DNA of 64,000 nucleotides. It comes from Micropterix aruncella. Its lineage: Eukaryota; Arthropoda; Insecta; Lepidoptera; Micropterigidae. Under the pieces are notes generated by a model. The model saw nothing but the letters and a program-made list of their open reading frames with translations, did no database searches and had not been told where the DNA came from. Position numbers and translations under genes: made by a program. Positions 48,571-58,540 of the stretch are shown here, piece after piece (position 1 is the first letter of the stretch; every line of letters starts with the position of its first letter). The stretch is from NCBI GenBank assembly GCA_944548615.1, contig OX155961.1, forward strand, positions 15,356,550 through 15,420,549, given 5' to 3'.

Positions 48571-48674
48571 CGTAGGGAGTAGATTATATAATTTAATGCT
48601 AAGGTTTTAAGGCAGAAGGTTATATAATTTAATTCTAAGGTTTAAGGCAGAAAACCTAATAATTAGGTTTTCTG
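48571..48674. repeat. 37-bp tandem duplication ending in a 27-bp perfect palindrome
   Basis: TTATATAATTTAATGCTAAG and TTATATAATTTAATTCTAAG head the two units. The palindrome at 48648-48674 has 13-bp arms around a single A. Confidence 0.85.
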
Positions 48675-48957
48675 TTCTTTTGCTAGTCTTATTCGGGGTA
48701 AGCATAAAAGGGAGGTACAGCGGGTAGCTAACAGAGGAGCTAACAGACAACTTCAAATATTGTAGTTATAAATATTATACGTTTACATTTTGTTAATTTC
48801 AAATTTGAATTTTTCCTATATAATTTCATGGTAATGGTCATTTTAATATTTTTTTTTATTATGAGAATTATGAACATATTTTTTTTAAATTTTCCATTTC
48901 TGTTTTTGATGGGCATTTTAAAAATGTTTTAATGTTATTCACGAATTATTGTTATCT

Positions 48958-49075
48958 TCCAATATGTAATCTTCTAATAATAATATGTAATATTCTAATA
49001 TGTAATCTTCTAATATGTAATCTTCACAATATGTAATCTTCTAATATCTAATATGTATCTCATAATATGTCTTCT
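48958..49075 (+). repeat. 15-bp minisatellite (AATATGTAATCTTCT)n
   Basis: Seven or so variable units, with insertions of AATAATAAT and CACA. Confidence 0.85.
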
Positions 49076-49582
49076 TTCATTTATGTCATTTTTTATATCT
49101 TTTGTATAATGTCATGTTATTTCAAACCCCTTAAATAAATATTTTTATGTTTTAATAACAGAAGATTTTACTGTGATTTTTAATTATTATTAATACATTT
49201 TTTTCCTTGTACATTTTATTATATTTAATATCCATTACTGTATATTACAGGTAAGTCAGCACAATAATGATAGCAACTAATTTAACATTACACACTTACC
49301 AAATAAGTAATAATAGTCAATCTGTTACCATAACAGGGAATTACGAGAAATGAAGTGTCATACATTACCGCTATAAATGTTACACCTTAATTCGGACAAT
49401 AAATATGTAGGTCATCACTCAGATAGCAACGCTTGAAATAATATTTAATGACGATTTATAATTCTGTGTACGAGAATCAAATTTACGTCTACACGATAAA
49501 GTGACAATTATATTTCCTAGTAGATCAAATTTATATTCACACAGTATAAATTGGCAGTATTTTATTGACGTATTTTAGCCAT
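49076..49582. other. AT-rich spacer
   Basis: Nothing recognised. Confidence 0.5.
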
Positions 49583-50030
49583 ATTATATTCATATTCATA
49601 TTCATTTTATTAGTATACTGGTATACAAGTCAGATACAGATTAGCAAACATTCATACATATTAGCAAACTTTTTTTTTTATCGTAAAGAAAAGATAAAAT
49701 AAACAAAACAAAACGAAGGAAAAAACACAATAATAATGTAAAAAGAAGAAATACAAGACAAAATGCAAAGGGATCATTATTTTTGCCACCAAAGCATTTT
49801 AGACTTCACTCGAGTAATATTCCTCCAGTGAGTAAAACGCCTTATCTGTAAGGTATCTCTTAAGGCGTCTCTTAAACAGGTCAAGAGATTGCGCCTGCCT
49901 AATGTGCTCGCTAACTATTAGGCACGGTTTACGAGTATAAAATAACACAATGTAACTAATTAATTCACTTCTGTCATTACACACAAATTGGTAAGTCTTC
50001 TCTCTATACATTTCTGGTGTTAATTAAACT
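49583..50030 (-). mobile_element. LINE 3' end with (ATATGA)n tail
   Basis: On the minus strand the coding end (50011-49799) is followed by a 3' UTR finishing in ATATGAATATGAATATGA at about 49585-49604. A coding end, UTR and simple-repeat tail is the LINE plan. Confidence 0.6.
49799..50011 (-). pseudogene. LINE ORF C-terminal fragment
   Basis: Seventy codons: TYQFVCNDRSELISYIVLF, then IRQAQSLDLFKRRLKRYL, DKAFYSLEEY and a stop. The FK-RLK-YL-KAFYS-EY ending is typical of insect LINE ORF2 proteins, and close to the remnant at 16803-16890. The RT is not present. The ATG is internal to the original protein. Confidence 0.55.
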
Positions 50031-50187
50031 ACTCAAATATATTTATATTGTGTTTTTCTTTACTCTCTGTATACATCAAGGTGCAAGGACAACATAAATT
50101 AGGGACTTTGGATTCATGAGCCAAGACCTTTTCAGTCATCCACAACTACGACTAGAAGACCTATAAATATATTTCTATTTCTACTTA

Positions 50188-50202
50188 CATCAAAATGTAC
50201 AA
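50188..50202 (+). repeat. 15-bp target-site duplication, left
   Basis: CATCAAAATGTACAA, identical to 50868-50882. Confidence 0.9.
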
Positions 50203-50867
50203 CAAGGGTTGTCGACTACAGCGGGCGAGCCCGTCACCTCAGGAAGTTTTAACGATAAGTCGTTCTATGTCCCTGGAGTGAGCGCAGAAGACTTGGACAA
50301 AACAGTCCACCATCTAGCTCCGCCTCAAGCCCGTAAGAGGCCAACGCCTTAACCGCGAGATAGCCAGGAGTGCTACCCGGCGAGCTTACACTCACGCCCT
50401 TACTTCCAATTGTGACCAGATTACTCCAGTCTCTCGATTGGTTACGAGTTCGAGATCGCTTGCGCGGTCCTCTCCCTTACGAAGCGGTGAAACGGTGTTT
50501 ACCGAATCTATCGCGGACCACAGCGTCCTTTGCCCGGCTGTTCACCCAGGATCAGGTAGCCGATGGTCGTTTCAAGAGCAGTCGCCGTAAGGTCCGCAAC
50601 CACCCCCGCTCTATAGGAAACAGTACAGCTTCCAGACTCCCCCGACTGTTATAGTCAGAGTGCACAGTCGATTGGCTTACGCCGCACTATGCGCAGACCG
50701 TCAAGGAGCGCCAGAAGGTTGATTCCCAGGGGAAACTAACCATAAGGCCAGAGTCCTACCTAGGCTCGAACTTCATGCGTGGAGGCCGTCGGATAGGGGT
50801 TGACCGTGTGACCAACCCTGAACAGAATAGGTCTTCGTGGCCAACTCAGCAAGGGCCCATTAACTCC
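50203..50867 (+). mobile_element. 0.67-kb mobile repeat, type I, complete copy with 15-bp TSD
   Basis: 665 bp from CAAGGGTTGTCGACTACAGC to GGCCCATTAACTCC, between perfect 15-bp direct repeats. It has no ORF longer than about 95 codons, no TIRs and no poly(A). A B-box-like GAGTTCGAGATCGC is at about 50446-50459. Best reference copy for the family. Confidence 0.9.
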
Positions 50868-50882
50868 CATCAAAATGTACAA
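50868..50882 (+). repeat. 15-bp target-site duplication, right
   Basis: CATCAAAATGTACAA. Confidence 0.9.
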
Positions 50883-51422
50883 ATAAAATCCCTTGATTAT
50901 ACTATTTTTGTATTATTTATTTTCAGTAGATAAATGAATAGTAAACCTTTGTTATCGAATGAAAATGCCAGTATTCCTCTTACATCCCACGGAGCGAGGA
51001 AAACGCCCACTTTCCGAAAAGAGATACGATAGCCGAAGAATCATCTCATAATGAGGCTGTGAGCGTAGCAAAATACCCTCAGGATATTTTGTATAATGGC
51101 GCATGTCGATCGAGTTCTCCCCTTAGCGTTTTCTCTAGTGTATTAAAATAACGCCCACTCCTTTTAAATAGTCAGGAATATTCATCGCGCTGCTTTTTGA
51201 CGAGGATCGAATACTGCGGAAGCTTCGTTATTACGAGATGAACGCAAATGAGGTAATACGACTCTTGGCACGACTTTATAATTTGTTGCAGGTAAATGAG
51301 CTGTAAAAACAGTGCTTAGTGTTAATATAACACGTTGATTTTATTTGAAGATATTTAAAATAAGTTAGTAGTAAAATAATACGTTTAAAAACAAGTTATT
51401 ATTAAAATGCTTTGTCCTGAGT
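50883..51422. other. spacer, no recognised gene
   Basis: Mixed composition; nothing recognised. Confidence 0.5.
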
Positions 51423-51855
51423 CAACCCTGGGTGCAAGCCATGTTATAGTGGATCTTAGAACAGGCTATCATAATTGAATGCTATACAGAATGTCATGTT
51501 TGTGTTATTGACAGTTCAGGAGTCTCCTTGTTGGAAGTCGAAGTTGGAGTCTTCAAATAAAATCAACCCTGGGTGTCCTGAGTCCTGTCGTCGGCAGCCA
51601 ATCCTGGGTGCAGCAGCCATGTCATGGTGAAATTTAGAACGGGCTATCATAATTGAATGCGGATACAAACTGGTGTGTCTGTGCTGTTGATCGTGAAAGA
51701 GTAGCCTCGTCGGGAGCCAATCCTGGGCGCAGAAGCTATTTCATTGTGAAATTTAGAACGGGCTATCATAATTTAATGCGGATACAAAATTTTGTGTGTG
51801 CTGTTGATCGTGGGAGGGTAGCCTCGTCGGGAGCCGATCCTGGGTGTAGAATCAG
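51423..51855 (+). repeat. minisatellite, unit about 118 bp
   Basis: Units start CCAATCCTGGGTGCAG at 51598 and 51717, and partly at 51834; a diverged first unit is at 51423. Each has GAAATTTAGAACGGGCTATC. A 72-codon ORF across two units is a by-product. Confidence 0.85.
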
Positions 51856-52088
51856 GACATTTTCACCATAAATATGCATTGTCATCGGAACTGAACCAAG
51901 ATGTAAAATTTCAACTTTATAGGATAAGAGGAAGTGGTTCTAATTAAGCTTGCAGGATTTGTCCTAAACAAACTAACATACTAACAAACATTGCAAGGTA
52001 AATAAAAGCTGTAGAAATGGTAACTTCTATTTTTTCAATATTATTTCTTTGTAGTATATGTTTTTATTATACCATAATATTTTAGGAA

Positions 52089-52102
52089 GCATGGTAGGTT
52101 CT
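52089..52102 (+). repeat. 14-bp probable target-site duplication, left
   Basis: GCATGGTAGGTTCT; 12 of 14 bases match 52747-52760. Confidence 0.55.
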
Positions 52103-52746
52103 TCGAAGTTGACATCTACTATACGCGAACCCGCCACCCCAGTAATATATAACGATATACAATCATTCTTTCAACCGTGGGGTGGACGCAGGAAAGTGAA
52201 ACCAGCCGGCTGCCTCGCGCCCTCGCTGCCAGATTTGCCTAGATTTCTCCGTCCTCCCGTCTCGTCGCAGGTTCGAAGTCTCTTACGCGTCCTCTACTTC
52301 ATGATAGCTGTAATTCATGTTGAATTTATCGCGGATCCGTGGCGCCCTTTGCCCGTCAAGATTACTCGGGATCGGTTGGCCATGGGATCGTTTGTAATTT
52401 TCTAAATTCGGACGCTCAACAGATACTCCACTCTTTAGAAAACATACATTTCCATACCATCCCCCCTCCCTCCCCCTGGTTATTCGTCGGATTTCATAAG
52501 CGAGGCTATCACAGCCGGGAACACAAACCGCCGAGTTCCGCCCGAGGTTTACCCCCGAATCCGCACTTCTGATCTCAACCGCCTCCGACTGCAGGTTATA
52601 GCCTTAGATAGAAGGTTACAGCGACCCTGGCAGCTTAAGTCCCTCTTCGAAGAGTCTGCCGGATGGGAGTTAAACCATGATTGGAACAGACCAGATAATA
52701 TACAGATGGCCAACACCACCCAAGCTACGAGGTGCCATTAGAAACC
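52103..52746 (+). mobile_element. 0.67-kb mobile repeat, type II, complete copy
   Basis: 644 bp. It starts TCGAAGTTGACATCTACTAT and ends GGTGCCATTAGAAACC, the family termini, and is flanked by a 14-bp direct repeat with two mismatches. It carries the type II CCCTCTTCGAAGAGTCTGCC. More diverged than the copy at 50203. Confidence 0.75.
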
Positions 52747-52760
52747 GCTTGGTAGGTGCT
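52747..52760 (+). repeat. 14-bp probable target-site duplication, right
   Basis: GCTTGGTAGGTGCT. Confidence 0.55.
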
Positions 52761-52901
52761 ATGAGAGAAACATACATCTGTGATGGTTTAATAATAAATA
52801 GTATACCATATTTGCAACCACTCCATTATTACATTTTCCCCGCTTCCCCTACTACTCCAATTGGAATTTATCTGGGAGTCACGATTTAAAGAGGGATAAG
52901 A

Positions 52902-53160
52902 AGGTAAGCACGACTATCAATAATCTGTTATGTGTGTGTAGTTCGTGTTGGCGCCAAGATGGGTGAAGTTTGATAGTGCAGTGCTCGTGAGTGACACTGG
53001 GACACACTTGCAGTCACTTTCCTGAAAGTAAAGGGGCGCGATATTTCGCAATTTGCATAATTCATGGGAGGCGACACCTGTTCGGCGTTTGCCGCGCGCA
53101 GAGCTGCTTTTAAATAATTTTGCACTTAGCCATTTTAACGTTTAGCCGTCACCGCGTCGC
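52902..53160 (-). repeat. GC-rich inverted repeat, arm 1
   Basis: The diverged reverse complement of 55510-55764. Conserved blocks include TCATGAATTATGCAAAT-like sequence and GTCACTTTCCTGAAAGT. In both arms the same frame is open (here 53125-52928, 65 codons), with QNYLK, NYAN, EISRP, TFRKVTAS and CHSRALH in common. Many replacement changes argue against a conserved protein. Confidence 0.75.
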
Positions 53161-53968
53161 AATGTGGCTCTGCCTCTATACTAAGGTGCGACAAAAATAA
53201 TTACAACATAATGTGTAATGCGACAAAAATCATTACAACCAATGAAGCGCCTCTTTGATTTTATAAATGACTTGTCTATTACACTTGTCTATGACTTGTC
53301 TATTATTTGGAAAATTTGCCACAAAAAAAAACTCATATTACGTAATCATTATTTATTATGTTCCCACTAATTTAACTTAAATGCAAATTATAAAATAATA
53401 AATATTGTGTCCTTCAGCATAAGTAAGTAAATATTGCTCGTTATTTTTCTCTTGTTTTTACGCTTGCCGGTTATTGCTTTGTTTTTCGGTATTGATATTT
53501 ATAACATTAGAAAAATAATGATTTAAAATCCCATGCTGTTTCAAAATAAGAATAAGAATAAATTTATTTTCTTAGTAATGTTCCAAAACGTAATTCACAA
53601 AGTCCGCCTAGCTAGGCCGAAGCCCGTACTAAGGTAGATTCGACTAGGTCACTTGTAAGTTTTATATTGAGCGCACACTTATTAAAGTACTATTACTTAG
53701 ATACAGTAAATCTAATAATTCTAATAAATACGTAGTATAATTTTATTAATGATATCTAATACCTAATTCATAATCATGTAGAAATATAAAAAAGTAATAA
53801 ATAAATCAAAATATAACCAGTAAAAATATTATTAAAATAATAATAATAATACAATGTAATAAAATTGTAATTGCAATAATCAGTAAATAGAGAAAAATAA
53901 TATAGAGGTAATAATTTAAAAAATAAAAAAGCCAGTAATAAGAAGTAGTAATTAAAATAGTCATGTTG
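53161..53968. other. AT-rich spacer with a retroposon tail
   Basis: 53545-53680 looks like a minus-strand LINE 3' end (AAAATAAATTTATT tail, then CTTAGTACGGGCTTCGGCC on the minus strand). The rest is AT-rich. Confidence 0.45.
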
Positions 53969-54960
53969 CTATACTATCCGCAGTACAAAGTGGCGACTTG
54001 GGCAATTAAAGACACTTATCGTAGGAATGGTACCATGTCGATAAAATATTTATTATTTATTAATAATTTAAAAATTCCTAGATTTAGCCAAAAGCGGTGA
54101 GTAAATACCGTAATAGGTGGTAAGTATCTAACCGATTAGGACTATTAATTGTGGTAACCGTAACAGTTCGATTTCAACATTTTATGACATTTTAACGACA
54201 CTTTTGTCAAATTAGTTTTCGTCTACTATAATTATTGTACGTATTATGCAATATCATTAGGCATTATTGATAACAAAATATTCTGCTATAAAATTCTTAA
54301 TGTCAAAGAGCATAACTCATTCGTTACACGAACTTTATTTGTGAATCTACATAAAGATGGAAGATTTTTGCAAAACCAATTTGACCAAGTTAAGAGGTGA
54401 TGTTAACCAGCAAAGCCGGCAGGTCATTCTCAACATTTATAAGTGGTCAACAACCAAGAAAGTTGGCAGCATTAGTTTGTGGAACGAGCGAACGAACTCT
54501 AGATCGAATTCGGAATCGAATTCGAAAATCTCCAGAACGAAGACCTGGCCAAAGCACATATAATTGACACCCACCGTCTTGTTATTAATCTACAAGATGA
54601 AAGTGTCAGTGAAGACGAATATAATTATAGCTTGCTGACTTTCTTTGTTTAGTATTATTTTTTTTGGATAACAATTATTTTATTGTAACCTATTATAAAT
54701 TTGATACTTTTATATTTTTATGTTAATAATTCAATATCAATATTTATATTTTTAACTTATTTAATATTATTTATCGTAATGAAACAATACTGATAATATT
54801 TATTTCCCTAGTTTCATTACTTTATCGACATTCCTTTTGTATGCGTAAAACTACGTGCACTACGGCTGCAAGTACCGCTCCATAAGGCCGTGCAAGTGCG
54901 AAAGAGATTGCACGATTTCGATGATAAATGACTCGCCACTTTGTAATGCGGATAGTATAG
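53969..54960. mobile_element. DNA transposon with 28-bp TIRs (992 bp)
   Basis: The left end CTATACTATCCGCAGTACAA and right end (reverse complement) CTATACTATCCGCATTACAA, each continuing AGTGGCGA, match at 27 of 28 bases. A TATA target duplication would fit. It is mostly AT-rich non-coding, with one ORF described separately. Confidence 0.88.
54357..54563 (+). pseudogene. short ORF in TIR transposon, possible transposase N-terminus
   Basis: Sixty-eight codons starting MEDFCKTNLTKLRGDVNQQS, then RQVILNIYKWST. The SRQVILNIYKW block resembles the SREVIYNVYKF N-terminal DNA-binding motif found in several insect transposon proteins. No catalytic domain follows, so this would be a non-autonomous remnant. 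Family assignment is tentative; it could be chance. Confidence 0.35.
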
Positions 54961-55509
54961 TCAATAAATAATCTGAACAGATTTATAAATTATCAACTCT
55001 TCTACATGCCTTTCTATTCAACAATTCTTTAATAATGTCGCGAATATCTTTGTATGTATCCTAAGATGTTCTCTGGTATTGATATTACAGCCAAATTAGA
55101 CAATATTTCTAAGACTCATTGTTGAACAAAAGTATTTTTTAATTTTAATTTTAAAAATGCTCTTTCTGCGCTTGCTACTATAACTGGCATTGTTATCAAC
55201 ATTCGTAATAATGTCGTTATAATAGAGGATATGGCTGTTAAATTATTTAATAATATCAATTTCAGTAGATCAGTTTTGAAGTAGTTGAAATTTTAGTTTA
55301 TAAATAATTGACACATTAATTCTTAATAAATAAATAAATTCGAATATCATTGACACGTGTAATTTAGAATTTTAAATATTATTTTTACTTTCACTGCATG
55401 CTACTATACGCCGAAAAGGGTGATGGACGATGATCGTCAATGCCCTACAATGGGCGCCCCGTAGCACTGGCCGACCCATGCTGTATCCGTGTCCGTGTCG
55501 GCCGCGTTG
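54961..55509. other. AT-rich spacer
   Basis: Nothing recognised. Confidence 0.5.
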
Positions 55510-55764
55510 CGGTGACGGCTAAACGTCGAAATGGCTAAGTGCAAAATTATTTAAAAGTGGCTCCGCGTGCGGCGAATGCCGAACGGACGTCGCGCTCCAT
55601 GAATTATGCAAATGGCGAAATATCGCGCCCCGTCACTTTCAGGAAAGTGACTGCGAGTGCGCCTCCGTGTCACTCGCGAGCACTGCACTTTCAAACTTCG
55701 CCCATCTTGAGGCCAACTCGAACTACACCCATAGCAGATTATTGATGCGCGTGCTTACCTTCGT
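55510..55764 (+). repeat. GC-rich inverted repeat, arm 2
   Basis: Pairs with 52902-53160. It contains the octamer ATGCAAAT at about 55605-55612. The parallel frame (55539-55745) is open for 68 codons. Confidence 0.75.
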
Positions 55765-56197
55765 GTCTCGCTTTAGTCTTGGCTCGCTGGATTATAGTTT
55801 GAATTTTGTAGTCGGAAATTCGATAACACTGTCATTAACTCCACTGTTTGATTGTTTTGACACACTCCCCGTCTGATTATTTTGACGATGCAGCAACTTG
55901 CAGATATTTTTTTGATAATATGGATATCAAATTATTTTGTTTGAGCATACGAAAAAAATATCAGTACTACTGTTACTGAAAGGTTTAAATATACAGGTTG
56001 GGCCAGAAAGAGTAGGATATTAAAAACACTATGGGTTGGAACGGTATGCGGAACGTTGTGCGGGAGGGAGGTGAGATGAGCAGCTCTATTTTCGGAAATT
56101 TAGTAGAAACTAGCATTTGGTGAAACTAGCAATGAGTTGCAACAGTTCGTACCTATCGTGCCTAAGCATGTGACTCAGGTATAAATAAAGCTTTGCG
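55765..56197. other. spacer, no recognised gene
   Basis: Nothing recognised; possible 3' UTR of the RTE fragment near its right end. Confidence 0.4.
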
Positions 56198-56516
56198 TTA
56201 TTTGATGGTCCGCTCTAGCTTACGTCTTTGGCCGATACGCCGTAGAACTTCCTCATTGGTGACTTTCTGAGTCCAAGATATCGACATGATGCATCTGTAT
56301 GCCCACATCTCGAATGTTCCTGTACGTTTCCCGAGTAGTCCAGGCCTCACATCCGTATAGAAAAGTATGGGCCAGATGTATCACTGGAGAAGTCGTATTC
56401 GAAGTGGGGTTTTCATGCTTCGGTTACAGAGGACCTTTTTCAATTTTCCAAAGGCGCTGCGTGCGATTTCGACGCAAGTCTTGATCTCCACTCAACTGTC
56501 CCAGTTTTGTGTAAGC
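56198..56516 (-). pseudogene. RTE-clade LINE ORF2 C-terminal fragment
   Basis: Minus strand in order: VEIKTCVEIARSAFGKLKK, LCNRSMKTPLRIRLLQ then a stop, LYGCEAWTTRETYRN, and in a shifted frame FEMWAYRCIMSISWTQKV, TNEEVLRRIGQRRKL, then a stop at 56198-56200. This is the IK-RI-ARAAF-KM-LLC, LYGCEAWTL and FEMWCYRRMLRISW ... VTNEEVL region that follows the RT in RTE/BovB LINEs. Frame changes and an in-frame stop show a dead copy. 5' truncated at about 56516. Confidence 0.88.
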
Positions 56517-58261
56517 TAGGTGTAATTTTATATAGTTAGTAAAAAAATAATTTTCGGAATCGACGCTTTTCCAGTTAGTTAGTTAACGTTACTATAAAGT
56601 TTTATTGACATTGGTTTCAACTGCAGCGATACGGGCGGAATAGTTTGGGATAACCTTTGTATACAGTGCTGGTCCGCGTTAGGAGTTAACTTCGGCCGCC
56701 CGACCGACCAACAAAATATTATCAAAGTTGCGGCCGCCTAGACAAGTGCATATGCACTGAGGAAAGTTTCGCCCGAATTCATTAGGTGTGTGGGGACGGG
56801 GGACGGGGGGGGGGGGGGGGGGGCAGGCGCCAACCGCCATACAAATTGCATGTCGTCACAATTGCATGGAAAGTCTACCTGCGCAAATGCGCTCGGGAAA
56901 CGACCAAAAGATGCCGGCGCCTTACATAATTTTGCCATATCGGCCGAAATGGTGCCGCTTCGCCTGCCGCTGCGTTCAGAGGGGTACTATTCAGGCCAGA
57001 TGCAGGGAGAAGCGCCTTATTCTCATTCCTGAGACATACATTCGTGTAATAGACTTTTAAACCACCAACCAAAAACTCAATGTGATGTTGGCACAAACTT
57101 TAAAGCGGCATTTTAAAAATTGTAGTAAATGCACTTTCTAAAAATCTCTAGAGTAAGACATTCATAATACGTAGGTCATACTGAAAGTTTCTTTAACTAG
57201 CCCCTTTTAGAAACAATTTAGAAAAAAATATTAAAACATTTGAAAGCGGAGCTCTTTGGCTGTAGGATAAAGTCTGTTTCATCTAACTGTCATTTGAAGA
57301 CGCTGTTAGTATCAAAATGTCGCTTAATCTAACTACAAAGTCGCCAAATTGGCAACAATTGTGAGAGTTGAGTTAAGTGAATGAATCTCAACTAAAAGAC
57401 GATAGCTTTATTTTCAACCAATAATGTTGAAATTTATGTGTACCATAGGGAATAAATTAAGCAAATCATATTGTTATTTTTTAACTGCCAGGTATAAACA
57501 TGAGTCATAAAGCCTAGTTAAAAAAAATCATTCCTAAGATTTATTCGATATACTTGCCAGAAAGTACTCATTGATTAAAAGTATCTTCTCAAAAAGTATC
57601 GAGTACAAAAGTATTGGTATCAAAACAAAACTACTCGATACCAAAAAGTATCGAATAAAAAATTCCGTATCGCTACGTCTGGGTATGCAGAGCACCGTCA
57701 CGTCCGTCGGTTCGCCGCCGTCTTTCGCGTCACCATAACTTTTTTCCACTTCTGGCAAGAAAGTATTGTGTCTACTTCAAGAGAGTACTACTCATACTTC
57801 AATCTTGAGCAATTGGACCTAGAGATTTGAAATTCGGTACACAGATGCATCTTAGGGTCGATATCACATTGTTTCCACATTGTTTTGGTTGCCAATATCT
57901 TTTATACAAACGACACAAAAAAAGCGACATACATTTTAATGAAATAATAACGTCGAGCTGCCCAAGGCTAGGCGAGAAACGAACTATATTGGAAAAATCC
58001 ATTATAATACTACGGAAATACTATAAATATACTAGATTTGCTGTCATAATCAATCATTATCAGGGGTGGGAGGGGGGGGGGGGGAGGGTCTATCCTGCCT
58101 TATCACGAGTGCTTTAACTTTTAAGAAGATAGACCAAGTAGTCAGGATGTATAAAGTTCCGGATTAAATTATTTTTCTTCTTCCAACATTCTCCTTCATT
58201 CGCGGGTTCCTATCCCGCTTTATTTAAAGTGCTTTAATATATAAGCGCTAAGTGCTCGGTA
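56517..58261. other. no recognised gene; poly(G) runs and AAGTATCGA-rich stretch
   Basis: A G run of about 19 lies at about 56805-56823, and others at about 58071-58083. 57560-57765 repeats AAAGTATC-type words several times. ORFs at 56738-57096 (both strands) are by-products of the GC-rich DNA. Confidence 0.4.
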
Positions 58262-58540
58262 AGCAAAGGAGGGTTTAGGAGTGGGGTGTTTGGAGGGTAG
58301 GTTTAAGGGGGTTTGAGGTGTTTGAAAGAAGAGGGGGATCGGGGAGGAGGGTTTGGGGGTTTGGTGGGAGGGGGGTATTAGGGAAGGTTTAGGAGAGGGG
58401 TTTGGGAGGGGGTTTGGGAAGGGGGTAATTCGGGGAAAAGTGTGTTTGGGGGATGTTGGGGGGGGGGGGGAATTATGGGGAGGAGGAATTGGTTTGGGAG
58501 TAAAGGGGCGCTTGGGGGGGATTGGGGGGAGTATTACGAT
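58262..58540 (+). repeat. G/T-rich, strand-asymmetric tract with G-quadruplex potential
   Basis: About 280 bp with hardly any C on the plus strand and dozens of GGG-GGGG runs (e.g. AGGGGGTTTGAGG, GGGTTTGGGGGTTTGG). Its 111-codon minus reading, rich in Pro, Lys, Ser and Thr, is a by-product of composition. Confidence 0.85.

Noticed and set aside
51653..51871. 72-codon ORF with repeated CAVDR and VASSGA blocks
   Set aside because: It follows from reading a 118-bp minisatellite whose unit length is not kept in frame.
52058..52090. ATACCATAATATT near-match to 52802 as target duplication
   Set aside because: Poor match and outside the family termini; GCWTGGTAGGTKCT at 52089/52747 fits better.
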